From contig NZ_MWSM01000024.1 in the NCBI RefSeq assembly GCF_002087075.1, forward strand, positions 1 to 8,715: a DNA stretch of 8,715 nucleotides, read 5' to 3'. The notes beneath the pieces are model-generated. The model worked only from the letters and a program-made list of their open reading frames with translations. It was not told the origin of the DNA and did not search any database. Both the position numbers and the translations under genes were made by a program. Each line of letters starts with the position of its first letter. The stretch's first letter is position 1. Below are positions 1 to 6,790 of this stretch, piece by piece. Origin of the DNA: Streptococcus pseudopneumoniae ATCC BAA-960 = CCUG 49455 (GTDB lineage: Bacteria; Bacillota; Bacilli; Lactobacillales; Streptococcaceae).

Positions 1-81
1 GGTTTCATAGCCACAATCCGTCAAATAATCACTGACCCCCTCACGGATCATCTCTTCATCTTCTACAATTAAAATTTTCAT
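1..81 (-). CDS. vncR: VncR-type response regulator, N-terminus only
   Basis: The first 27 codons of an OmpR-family response regulator; the rest lies beyond the left edge of the window. The peptide begins MKILIVEDEEMIREGV, the first beta strand and the acidic D/E cluster of a receiver domain that help hold Mg2+ next to the phospho-acceptor Asp (not in the window). In pneumococcus VncR pairs with the histidine kinase VncS and lies downstream of vex1-2-3; the same strand and order here, together with the start of the sequence as I remember it, support the name. The ATG at 79-81 is preceded by only a weak purine run (AGAGAG). The 5' flank is a BOX element ending 33 bp upstream; its end gives TATAAG, a possible but unproven -10 box. 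VncR is the best match, but a paralogous receiver cannot be excluded from 27 residues. Confidence 0.75.
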   Translation of the reverse strand, partial: MKILIVEDEEMIREGVSDYLTDCGYET

Positions 82-113
82 ACTTTAACTGCTCTCTATT
101 TTTTATTTTTCTT

Positions 114-309
114 ATACTCAATAAAAATCAAAAAGCAAACTAGGAAGCTAGCCGCAGGTTGCTCAAAGCACTGCTTTGAGGTTGTAGATAAGACTGACGA
201 AGTCAGCTCAAAACATGGTTTTGAGGTTGTAGATGAAACTGACGAAGTCAGTAACCATACATACGGTAAGGCGACGCTGACGTGGTTTGAAGAGATTTTC
301 GAAGAGTAT
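114..309 (-). repeat. BOX element, composite A-B-B-C
   Basis: A 196-bp interspersed repeat of the pneumococcal BOX family. It runs from ATACTC at the left to GAGTAT at the right. The right part contains AAGGCGACGCTGACG, the core of the classic boxA sequence. The middle is two adjacent 45-bp boxB copies at 162-206 and 207-251, each a CTCAAA...TTTGAG hairpin followed by GACGAAGTCAG. The left ~48 bp, with AAACTAGGAAGCTAG, is boxC. One boxA, two boxB and one boxC predict about 199 bp, close to what is seen. Reading boxA to boxC, it is oriented on the minus strand towards vncR. BOX elements are non-autonomous and form stable RNA structures that can change expression of neighbouring genes. Confidence 0.9.
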
Positions 310-375
310 AAATACCTACTCTATTTTCTATTATAATCTCTTACTGGCCTTTTGTCTGTAAGCAACTGACCACTC

Positions 376-406
376 GATAAAACAAAGAGAGCCTATCGCT
401 CTCTCT
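376..406 (-). terminator. Hairpin terminator after the CAP-protein gene
   Basis: On the minus strand a 7-bp perfect stem AGAGAGC/GCTCTCT (386-392 with 398-404, loop of 5) is followed by TTTGTTTTATC. It lies 31-60 bases after the stop of the LysM/CAP reading frame and before the BOX element, so it should end that transcript before vncR. Confidence 0.65.
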
Positions 407-436
407 GCTTGCATTTCACTCTCTATAGAATGAAAA

Positions 437-1198
437 TTATTTAGCTGCTTTTGAAAATGTTACAACGTAGTTATAATCTTTCCCATTAGCTTGATAGACA
501 TAGTCCTCTTTTAAAGTATAGCCACGTTTGCCCAACTCTTCTTTCTTAGCATCAACTTGGTTCTTGACTGCCACTTTTACTTCATCATCTGTTGAACCTT
601 CCGCGATTTCAAGAGGAGTTCCATTGATATCTCCTAGAAAACCTGCAATATCTTTCATTTTATCAAAGTTATAAAAAACATTGACTTTGACCTTTTGAGG
701 AGCTGGTGTTACAACTTCTTCAGCTTCTACTGTTGTTCCTGCGTCTTTTGGAGCTAGTGTTTCTTCTGTTCCTACTTCTACAGATGGTTGTGTGTCTGTT
801 GACTCACTTTCAGAGGTAACTGATGCTTCTTTTGACTCTGACGATTCTTCTGATGTGGCATTTGTTGTTCCATCTTGTGTCTCAGAATTATTTTCTTGTG
901 AATTTACTAAGTTAGAATCAGACGAAGTCGCTTCTCCAGTTTCTTCTGTGGTGGTCAATACTTTTTCTGAGTCTGATGATGGAGCTACAGATGTTTTTCC
1001 TGTTTCTGCCATATCCGTAGCTGATGTGTTTTCAGCTGGTTCTACTTGGCTTTTCTCTGTGCTCTCCGTAGATTCTACAGTCTTTGCTTCCTCTGTTGCT
1101 CCGTTACCGTGCGATGTTACATCTCTTGTTTCTGAAGACGCTTCCTGTGAATTAACCTCTTTACTGTTTGTCTCTTCTATCAGATGTGTTTTCGACAA
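437..1198 (-). CDS. Out-of-frame C-terminal part of the LysM/CAP protein
   Basis: An open frame of 253 codons, best read as the detached tail of the upstream LysM/CAP gene. It overlaps that gene by 38 bp in the +1 frame. Its only start at the 5' end is a TTG at 1198 with no Shine-Dalgarno sequence, and the frame stays open back to about 1238, so the break is probably a 1-nt insertion (or a 2-nt deletion) between 1238 and 1161; removing one A from the GAAAAC run would join the frames. Residues 1-165 are a low-complexity Ser/Thr/Glu-rich linker, typical of a surface-exposed stalk. Residues 168-253 form a compact charged module (starting KVKVNVFYNFDKMKD, ending in YNYVVTFSKAAK) that I cannot assign to a named family. 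There is no LPXTG motif or membrane segment at the end. It could also be a sequencing error, or independently translated, but the latter is unlikely. Confidence 0.55.
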   Translation of the reverse strand: MSKTHLIEETNSKEVNSQEASSETRDVTSHGNGATEEAKTVESTESTEKSQVEPAENTSATDMAETGKTSVAPSSDSEKVLTTTEETGEATSSDSNLVNSQENNSETQDGTTNATSEESSESKEASVTSESESTDTQPSVEVGTEETLAPKDAGTTVEAEEVVTPAPQKVKVNVFYNFDKMKDIAGFLGDINGTPLEIAEGSTDDEVKVAVKNQVDAKKEELGKRGYTLKEDYVYQANGKDYNYVVTFSKAAK

Positions 1199-2981
1199 TA
1201 TCAGCTTTTGTTTTAAATGAGGAAAGTTGAGATTCTGTCACCTCTGCTTCTTGAATTGCTGGCCCATACTGTCCAACTAAAGCCTCCGAGTCGACCTTAT
1301 CTCCTAAAATTTGTGCAACAGTAATCCAGTGATGTTCATGACGAGGGTTATTAAATGCACCAAGACCTGTATAAGTATATAGAGGATTTATCAATGATTT
1401 ATAATGACCAGTTTGACCTGCAACTGTCTCACCCTTTGATTTTTTAATATAATCGGCTTTTTCTGAGTACCATTGCTTAATCGCCTCTGCAAATCCTTTA
1501 TAATTCCACGCCAAGTTTTCTCCAAATGTTCTAGTACCAGTCGGAAAAGCTGTCCAAATATTTTTGTCAGAGAGACGAGCATGGGCATTCGTAATAGAAG
1601 ACTCAGCAGCTCTCATAAGAGCCGTTTTTTCCAGTTGTGTTGACCACTTAATCGGAACATACTTATCTACTAATTTCTCCTCAAAAGCCTCTTTACGAAT
1701 CTTATTAAGAGAATCTAAGATAGCTTGTTGATCTGGTGTTAAAAATTCTCCTTTGATTCCCACCAAAACATTGCCAGCAGATGCTTGACTCACTTCCGAT
1801 TTAAATACAGTCTGCACCTCCTTTTGTGGTACAGCCGGCACTTCCCCTTTCGGTATTACTGGATCTTCCGTGGTTGGTCTTGTAGCTACCGGTGCTTCTG
1901 ATTTTGGTGCTGGCGCTGCTGGTGCTTCCGCTTGCGGCGCCGGGGTCGCTGGTGCTTCTGATTTTGGTTCTGATACCATTGGCTCTTCTGCTTTTGGCGC
2001 TGGGGTCGCTGGTGCTTCTGATTTTGGTTCTGATACCATTGAATCTTCCACTTTCGGTGCTGGAGATACGGGTGCTTCTGCTTTTGGTTCTGATACCGTT
2101 GGCTCTTCTACTTCTGGTGCCAGTGTTGCTGGTTCTTCCGCTTTTGGCGCCGGTGACACTGGTTCTTCCACTTTTGGTGCTGGGGTCGCTGGTGCTTCCG
2201 ATTTTGGTTCTGATACCATTGGCTCTTCCACTTTCGGTGCTGGCGCTTCAGAACTTGGATTTGAAACTACAGGTTGATTTGTTGTCCCTATATTTGAAAG
2301 GGCCTTGTCTACTACTGGACTTGATTCAGTTGAGTTCCCTGATTCAATTGTAGTATCTGCAGATGGAGCATGTAAAGTTTCTGATCTTGTTTCGGCTTTT
2401 GGCGCAACTGAGATTGAGGTTTCTGATTTCGATGCCGGCAATACTGACTCTTCAGCTTTCTCTGCTGACGCCGCTGGGATTTCCACAGCTACTGGTGTCG
2501 TTTGTTTAACAGTAGTCCTTTGTTCACCAGTTACAGTATCTGTTTTTGTTTCAACTTCATAACTTTGACGACTACCAGAATTATCAATCGACACTCGCTG
2601 TCTTTTTACTTCTGTATTTCCATCTTTTAGAAAAGCCTCTTCGCTAAAATACAATTTATTATTAGCAAAAATCAAATCTCTATTTGCAATACGATTTATC
2701 TCAACCAAACTATCAACAGATAGCCCTGTTGCCCCACTAATAGCACTCAATGTATCTCCCCACTTAATTGTGTAGTGTGATAAATTGTCTATATTTAGAA
2801 TATCAGCTTTCACTTCCTCAACTGTTCTGGCTACCCAAACACCATCTTGTTCACTGGCTGATACAGTTGGAGCTAAAAAGCCTAGCCCCAGTAGAATCAC
2901 ACCTGTCGCAACAATTGCACCCGTTCTTAATTTTCTAAAACCACGGAGGGATAAGCTTCCTCTAACATTTGTTTGTCTCAT
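1161..2981 (-). CDS. Secreted LysM and CAP (SCP-like) domain cell-wall protein
   Basis: A 606-residue exported protein. Residues 1-42 are a long streptococcal signal peptide (basic SLRGFRKLRTG, hydrophobic GAIVATGVILLGLGF, cleavage probably after TVSA). A LysM domain at about 69-112 (HYTIKWGDTLSAISGATGLS) should bind peptidoglycan. Residues 248-367 are a Pro/Glu-rich stalk of twelve 10-residue units. A CAP/SCP-like domain covers about 421-562, with candidate tetrad residues H467 (NAHAR), E488 (FGENLAW), E507 and H526 (GHYKSLINP) all present. Bacterial CAP proteins are extracellular and their chemistry is mostly unknown. The frame stops 38 bp into an overlap with an out-of-frame Ser/Thr-rich tail, so the native protein was probably about 850 residues. 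The ATG at 2981 has a GAGGA upstream. It sits between vex3 and vncR with its own likely promoter and terminator, so it is probably a separate transcription unit. Confidence 0.85.
   Translation of the reverse strand: MRQTNVRGSLSLRGFRKLRTGAIVATGVILLGLGFLAPTVSASEQDGVWVARTVEEVKADILNIDNLSHYTIKWGDTLSAISGATGLSVDSLVEINRIANRDLIFANNKLYFSEEAFLKDGNTEVKRQRVSIDNSGSRQSYEVETKTDTVTGEQRTTVKQTTPVAVEIPAASAEKAEESVLPASKSETSISVAPKAETRSETLHAPSADTTIESGNSTESSPVVDKALSNIGTTNQPVVSNPSSEAPAPKVEEPMVSEPKSEAPATPAPKVEEPVSPAPKAEEPATLAPEVEEPTVSEPKAEAPVSPAPKVEDSMVSEPKSEAPATPAPKAEEPMVSEPKSEAPATPAPQAEAPAAPAPKSEAPVATRPTTEDPVIPKGEVPAVPQKEVQTVFKSEVSQASAGNVLVGIKGEFLTPDQQAILDSLNKIRKEAFEEKLVDKYVPIKWSTQLEKTALMRAAESSITNAHARLSDKNIWTAFPTGTRTFGENLAWNYKGFAEAIKQWYSEKADYIKKSKGETVAGQTGHYKSLINPLYTYTGLGAFNNPRHEHHWITVAQILGDKVDSEALVGQYGPAIQEAEVTESQLSSFKTKADIVENTSDRRDKQ
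1881..2240 (-). repeat. Twelve 30-bp tandem repeats in the CAP-protein stalk
   Basis: Twelve in-frame units of ten residues, in two alternating flavours, APKVEEPxxS and EPKSEAPATP, with a partial 60-bp higher-order period. Nearly identical DNA blocks such as GATTTTGGTTCTGATACCAT recur on the plus strand. The array keeps the frame, so unit gain or loss would only change stalk length. Proline spacing suggests an extended, wall-spanning rod between LysM and CAP domains. Confidence 0.85.
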
Positions 2982-3018
2982 AATATTTATTTTTCCTCAC
3001 TATTCTATATTTTCCAAG

Positions 3019-3067
3019 GTAGACCCTGCCTAGGTCTACTAGCCTATGTTTGCGATATGGATAGGCT
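3019..3067 (-). other. Two adjacent hairpins in the CAP-gene leader
   Basis: Two perfect 7-bp stems lie 38-86 bases upstream of the CAP-protein start: AGCCTAT/ATAGGCT (3041-3047 with 3061-3067, loop of 13) and GTAGACC/GGTCTAC (3019-3025 with 3033-3039, loop of 7). The loop of the second contains CTAGGC, which could pair with AGCC of the first, so alternative folds exist. No U-tract follows, so it is not a simple terminator. It matches no riboswitch I recognise. Confidence 0.4.
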
Positions 3068-3148
3068 TCTACAGATTTATCTATAGATTTTTATGCACAA
3101 TTCCATATATAAGTTGCGAAACCCCTTTCTAATAAATTCCATAACTTT

Positions 3149-3177
3149 AGTATATCATATTTAACACTAAAGTACAA
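3149..3177 (-). promoter_or_regulatory. Candidate promoter of the LysM/CAP gene
   Basis: On the minus strand TTGTAC (3172-3177) and TATACT (3149-3154) are separated by 17 bases, a plausible sigma-A promoter with a good -10 and a half-matching -35. Transcription would start near 3142, giving a leader of about 160 nt that includes the two hairpins at 3019-3067. The -35 lies right after the inverted repeat at 3182-3250. Confidence 0.45.
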
Positions 3178-3181
3178 AGAA

Positions 3182-3250
3182 AGCAACTGAAAGCAATGAT
3201 TTTCACCACTGCTTTCTGCTTCATGTATCATTTTAAAACTTTCAGTTGCT
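3182..3250 (-). repeat. Inverted repeat behind vex3, possible operon terminator
   Basis: A perfect 12-bp inverted repeat, AGCAACTGAAAG (3182-3193) and CTTTCAGTTGCT (3239-3250), encloses 45 bp. Inside, sharing part of one arm, is a second hairpin GAAAGCA/TGCTTTC extended by G-U pairs, so two folds compete. On the minus strand the outer stem is followed by TTCTTTGTACTTT, moderately U-rich. Lying 29 bp after the vex3 stop, it could terminate the vex transcript, although the large loop is atypical. It also directly abuts the candidate CAP-gene promoter. Confidence 0.45.
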
Positions 3251-3278
3251 AGCCTCATTTTTCAGTCTAGCATCAGTA

Positions 3279-4658
3279 TTATTCACCATCCAGCAAAAGC
3301 TCTTTTGGTTGTTTTCTAAGGAGATTGCTTGAAGCAAGCGCCATAACGAGAACCACTAGAACCAAGGCTAGGACAAAGACGATGATAAAGTCTGAAGTCT
3401 GAATAGAAATATCTAGGCTCGACAAGGTCTTGCTAAAGCCATCTACTTCTGCACCACCACCAAGGTTAGAGGCTTGAGCCGCCTTACTAGCCTGTTTGGT
3501 AACACCTGAAGTCACATTGGCAAGGACAGTGTTTCCAATTGCACGGGCAGTGTAATTAGCTAGGAAGTAAGCAGAAACTAGAGCAGGGATAGCAATCAAG
3601 ATAGATTCGGTTATGAATTGCCCCAAGATACTTGCCTGCTTGAGGCCGATAGAGAGGAGAATTCCCACTTCCTTGCGACGGGCGTTGATCCAAAGGCTGA
3701 GCAAGAGGGCAAGGAGGAGAACTGAGAAGCTCAAGCTACCCCAGAAGAGGAGGCTGGCCATCTTGTACATACCAGAGATAGATTGCTCAAGAGCTGGGTA
3801 GTTAGAGGAGCTCTTGACGAGTGTGTAGCTCTTCCAGTTGATACCACTGATGCCATTCAACTCTTTCATAACATCATCCAAGTTCTTGTCTGCTGTTACA
3901 AAGAAGGTTGCGTCCCCATAAATGGCTGTGTCTTCTGTGTATCCATAAAGTTTTGCAGCAGTATGGATGTCTGTGATGGCTGTATTTTCGTAAAGCTCTT
4001 GTGAGTAAGTTACTGCTGACTTATTATGACCATCAAAGAGTCCCTTGATTGTCACTTGGACTGTTTCCTTGGCTCCTTTTTCATTATCGGCATCGTAGAT
4101 ATTGGAGTCTAGTTTGACCTTATCCCCAACTTTCCAGCCGTGTTTGGCTGCCAAGTCCTTATGCATGAGAATCTTATCTTTGTCGTCGTTGGTTAGATGC
4201 TCACCTTCGACCAGCTTATAAGAACCAGAGACAAACTTGTCTTCTTTAGAGGAGTCATTGACACCAGTGATCATCAAGCTACTTCCAAAACGTTTGGCAC
4301 GATCAGCAGTGAGATTCTTCTTGGTTTCTGGCGTTTCAATGAGGTCATATCCAGTCAAATCTCCGATAGCGTTGATACGTTTGACATAAGACTCGATGGC
4401 CTTGTTTTCGGTGATTTTTTTGATGTCTTCACCCTTGATATTCCCAGCACCACGTGGCGTTCCTTGATTGACGCGACGATTGATTTGCATGGAGAAGCTG
4501 TTGGTGATATTTTTAAAGGTCTCCTGAGAAGCTTTGGCAGTAGCTCCCTTGATCGACAAGCCGACCAAACTCAAGCTCGCCATGAGGAGAATAATCAGGA
4601 AGATGACGATCGATTTGAAAAACTTCCTTGTAACATAGGCAAATGCGTTGTGTAACAT
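3279..4658 (-). CDS. vex3: Vex3 ABC transporter permease, FtsX-like
   Basis: A 459-residue membrane subunit of the Vex ABC exporter, matching my memory of the length of pneumococcal Vex3. Topology is that of MacB/FtsX-type permeases: one N-terminal membrane helix (about 15-36), a large extracellular domain (about 40-295), then three helices (about 301-324, 345-367, 425-447). The short cytoplasmic stretch NARRKEVGILLSIGLK at 325-340 is the typical FtsX-family segment that contacts the ATPase. The extracellular part before the second-last loop holds a Gly/Ala-rich stretch (LGGGAE). The ATG at 4658 is preceded by AAAGGGA at good spacing. It follows vex2 after 55 bp on the same strand and presumably pairs with Vex1 and the Vex2 ATPase. 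In pneumococcus the complex has been proposed to export the Pep27 peptide, a claim that was later debated; no substrate can be deduced here. Confidence 0.87.
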   Translation of the reverse strand: MLHNAFAYVTRKFFKSIVIFLIILLMASLSLVGLSIKGATAKASQETFKNITNSFSMQINRRVNQGTPRGAGNIKGEDIKKITENKAIESYVKRINAIGDLTGYDLIETPETKKNLTADRAKRFGSSLMITGVNDSSKEDKFVSGSYKLVEGEHLTNDDKDKILMHKDLAAKHGWKVGDKVKLDSNIYDADNEKGAKETVQVTIKGLFDGHNKSAVTYSQELYENTAITDIHTAAKLYGYTEDTAIYGDATFFVTADKNLDDVMKELNGISGINWKSYTLVKSSSNYPALEQSISGMYKMASLLFWGSLSFSVLLLALLLSLWINARRKEVGILLSIGLKQASILGQFITESILIAIPALVSAYFLANYTARAIGNTVLANVTSGVTKQASKAAQASNLGGGAEVDGFSKTLSSLDISIQTSDFIIVFVLALVLVVLVMALASSNLLRKQPKELLLDGE

Positions 4659-4713
4659 AGATTCCCTTTCTAGATTTTATTCTATTTTATAGTTTGAACA
4701 GAAAAAGTTCGTA

Positions 4714-5361
4714 TTATTTCGTAGTATTTCGAGTTTCAGTCAGTTTCTTATCTTTCAACTCAAGTGTAATATCTGATGCTTGTGCCACTTCTTTGCTGTG
4801 GGTTACGACGATGACACATTTACCTGTTTTCTGGGCAAGTGATTTGAGCAGTTCGACAATATCTCCAGCAGTTTTAGGATCCAGATTTCCTGTTGGCTCA
4901 TCAGCTAGAATAACTGGAGATTCTGAGACCAAACTGCGAGCAATGGCAACACGTTGCTGTTGACCACCTGATAACTGGAGAACATTCCGCTTGATCTGAT
5001 TTTCATCTAAACCAAGCTCAAGCAGTGTATCCTTGCTTGCCTTTTTGTTGACCAAGCGGATATTTTCCAGTGGAGAAAGATAATCTATCAAGTTATAATT
5101 TTGAAATACCAGGGAAATATGGTGCATACGATGGTAGGAATACCCCTTCTTACGAATATCCTCTCCTTGGAAAAGAATCGAACCTTCAACAGGACTATCT
5201 AAACCAGCAAGTAGGGACAAGAGAGTGGATTTCCCCGCTCCTGACTCCCCAATAATACTGTAAAATTTCCCAGGTTCAAAATGATAATTGATCTGATATA
5301 GGACTGCCTCAGCAGTGTTCTTATAACGGTAGTTAAGGTCTTGTAATTGTAATAAAGTCAT
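4714..5361 (-). CDS. vex2: Vex2 ABC transporter ATP-binding protein
   Basis: A complete 215-residue ABC ATPase that would power the Vex1/Vex3 permease pair from the cytoplasmic side. All motifs are present: Walker [10 protein letters not shown] at 38-46, Q-loop glutamine 87 (LVFQNYN), signature LSGGQQQR at 130-137, Walker B VILADE at 150-155 followed by the D-loop (NLD, 159-161), and H-loop histidine 188 (VVTHS). The layout and short length fit the MacB/LolD-type subfamily that serves FtsX-like permeases. The ATG at 5361 has a strong AAGGAG five bases upstream, placed between the start codon and the end of the 113-bp interspersed repeat, so the repeat left the ribosome binding site intact. 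It is co-oriented with vex1 (126 bp gap, almost all repeat) and vex3 (55 bp gap). Confidence 0.92.
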   Translation of the reverse strand: MTLLQLQDLNYRYKNTAEAVLYQINYHFEPGKFYSIIGESGAGKSTLLSLLAGLDSPVEGSILFQGEDIRKKGYSYHRMHHISLVFQNYNLIDYLSPLENIRLVNKKASKDTLLELGLDENQIKRNVLQLSGGQQQRVAIARSLVSESPVILADEPTGNLDPKTAGDIVELLKSLAQKTGKCVIVVTHSKEVAQASDITLELKDKKLTETRNTTK

Positions 5362-5375
5362 GATTTCTCCTTCTT

Positions 5376-5488
5376 ATACTCAATGAAAATCAAAGAGCAA
5401 ACTAGGAAGCTAGCTGTAGGTTGCTCAAAGCACAACTTTGAGGTTGCAGATACAGCTAACGCGGTTTGAAGAGATTTTCAAAGAGTAT
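5376..5488 (-). repeat. BOX/RUP-type interspersed repeat between vex1 and vex2
   Basis: A 113-bp repeat with the same ends as the BOX element near vncR: ATACTCAATGAAAATCAAAG...AAACTAGGAAGCTAG at the left and GGTTTGAAGAGATTTTC...GAGTAT at the right. It lacks the AAGGCGACGCTGACG boxA core and has one partial CTCAAAG...CTTTGAG hairpin. The length is close to the ~107 bp given for RUP elements, whose ends resemble those of an IS630-type element, so RUP or a reduced BOX are both possible. TA-type flanks fit that origin. Its right end touches the vex1 stop codon. As RNA it would fold between two genes of one operon. Confidence 0.8.
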
Positions 5489-6765
5489 TAACTAATAGAT
5501 GATAAAATTTCTTTCGGCGCTTTTCTAAATAAGAATAGGAAACAAAGGGCTACAGATAAGCAACTAAGCAGAACTAGAAAAACATAGGATGCTGCAAAAG
5601 ATAGGATGCTGGTTGATAGACTGCTTGCTTTGGCTAGCGTGTCTTGTAAGCTTGCCTGCTCTCCACTTGCTAGTAGAGTTTGGAGTAGGTAGGATGTGAT
5701 GGCGTTGCCTGCAGCAAATGCTGGAAGCAAGGCACCAAGAGATACCAAAACTACCTCTAAACAGAACTGTAGGAAGATCAAGCTCTTGCCTTTTCCAAGT
5801 GCTAGTAAAATCCCCACTTCGTAGACCCTTTCTCTCAACCAGAGAGACAAGACCAAAATCAAGGCCCCTACTCCTGCTATCAACATCCCATAAAGGAAGA
5901 TGGTCAGGAAGGTTTGAAAGGTTTCCACTGAGTCTTTGATTTGTTCAAAAGCCTTGTTTTCCTTTTCGACTTGGTAGCCTTGATTTTCCAAGGCCAAGTT
6001 TTCTACCTGCTTCATGAGTCCGTCCATTTTCTTAGGATTTTCTACATAGAAGCGTGCTGCACTGACTTGAGCTTCACTATTGACCAAAAGGGTTTGGCTA
6101 CTTTCATAATCTGTAAAGACTTGATTTTCACTGAAGTCAGAAGACAAGCCTGTGAATTTCTCTTGTTTTTTACCAGAAAAGATGCCGATAATCTCAAACT
6201 CTACTGTTTGTCCTTTTCCAGATTCAGACTGACCAGCATCCAAGCCAATCTTGTCATGAAGCGAAAGACCGTTCTTCTTAGCCAACTCTTCGTGGATCAG
6301 GATTTTCTTGGAATCCCCTTTTTGAAGGTGTCGCCCTTCTTTTAGGTTGAAGGCCGAACTGGTAAAGGTCACATCCTTGGATGAATCCTCAAGAGCCGTT
6401 AAGCTGACCAAGTTTTTGTCTGCAGCTGACAAATCATCACGCTCCACGCTCTGCTCGCCACTCACTGCTTCCTTGTCTTTTAGTTTTGCGACCGTCTCGA
6501 GTTCAGGAGAGACATGTTCCAGTCCCTTAATCTGGCTCACGGATGATAAGTCCGACAACTTGAAAGTCTGACCATTTTCTATCTTCTTAATAGAAAAAGA
6601 TGTATTGAGTGATTTGTAAAGATTGGTTTCAACTGTTTTGTTGGACTTCATCAGCGTCAAACAGGCTGAAATTCCAGCCAATAGGACCAATAAAATCAGA
6701 AATAAAATAAAACTTCTCAGTCGTTTTCTGCTGACATAAGCCCAAGATCTTTGGATTGGATTCAT
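5488..6765 (-). CDS. vex1: Vex1 ABC transporter permease, FtsX-like
   Basis: A 425-residue permease, first gene of the vex1-vex2-vex3 unit. One membrane helix at about 17-38 follows a basic N-terminus (SRKRLRSF), then a large extracellular domain (about 40-283) and three helices (about 285-309, 328-352, 388-413). The segment LRERVYEVGILLALGKGKS at about 310-328 is the FtsX-family cytoplasmic loop. It is similar in plan to Vex3 (same order of helices, related KEVGILL/YEVGILL loop), so the two probably form a heterodimer driven by Vex2. The ATG at 6765 is fixed by a near-perfect GGAGGTGA four bases upstream. The stop codon lies at 5488-5490, touching the interspersed repeat. A candidate promoter with an 8-bp direct repeat lies upstream, and beyond that a group II intron relic. 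Confidence 0.87.
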   Translation of the reverse strand: MNPIQRSWAYVSRKRLRSFILFLILLVLLAGISACLTLMKSNKTVETNLYKSLNTSFSIKKIENGQTFKLSDLSSVSQIKGLEHVSPELETVAKLKDKEAVSGEQSVERDDLSAADKNLVSLTALEDSSKDVTFTSSAFNLKEGRHLQKGDSKKILIHEELAKKNGLSLHDKIGLDAGQSESGKGQTVEFEIIGIFSGKKQEKFTGLSSDFSENQVFTDYESSQTLLVNSEAQVSAARFYVENPKKMDGLMKQVENLALENQGYQVEKENKAFEQIKDSVETFQTFLTIFLYGMLIAGVGALILVLSLWLRERVYEVGILLALGKGKSLIFLQFCLEVVLVSLGALLPAFAAGNAITSYLLQTLLASGEQASLQDTLAKASSLSTSILSFAASYVFLVLLSCLSVALCFLFLFRKAPKEILSSIS

Positions 6766-6790
6766 TTGTCACCTCCATATTTGTAAGACT

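Noticed and set aside
792..1220. Plus-strand open frame of 142 codons rich in Ser, Val and Asp
   Set aside because: It is antisense to the Ser/Thr/Glu-rich tail of the CAP protein; the low-complexity codons keep the opposite strand open. No ribosome binding site or recognisable domain.
1870..2353. Plus-strand Ala/Ser/Gly-rich and Leu/Val-rich frames
   Set aside because: They are mirror images of the 30-bp Pro/Glu repeats in two other frames and have repeat-driven composition only.
3149..3177. Possible VicR/WalR site (TGTTAA with an upstream TGTAC)
   Set aside because: The half-sites are 10 bp apart rather than 11 and the first one mismatches the consensus, so it is not supported although LysM/CAP-type genes are often in that regulon.
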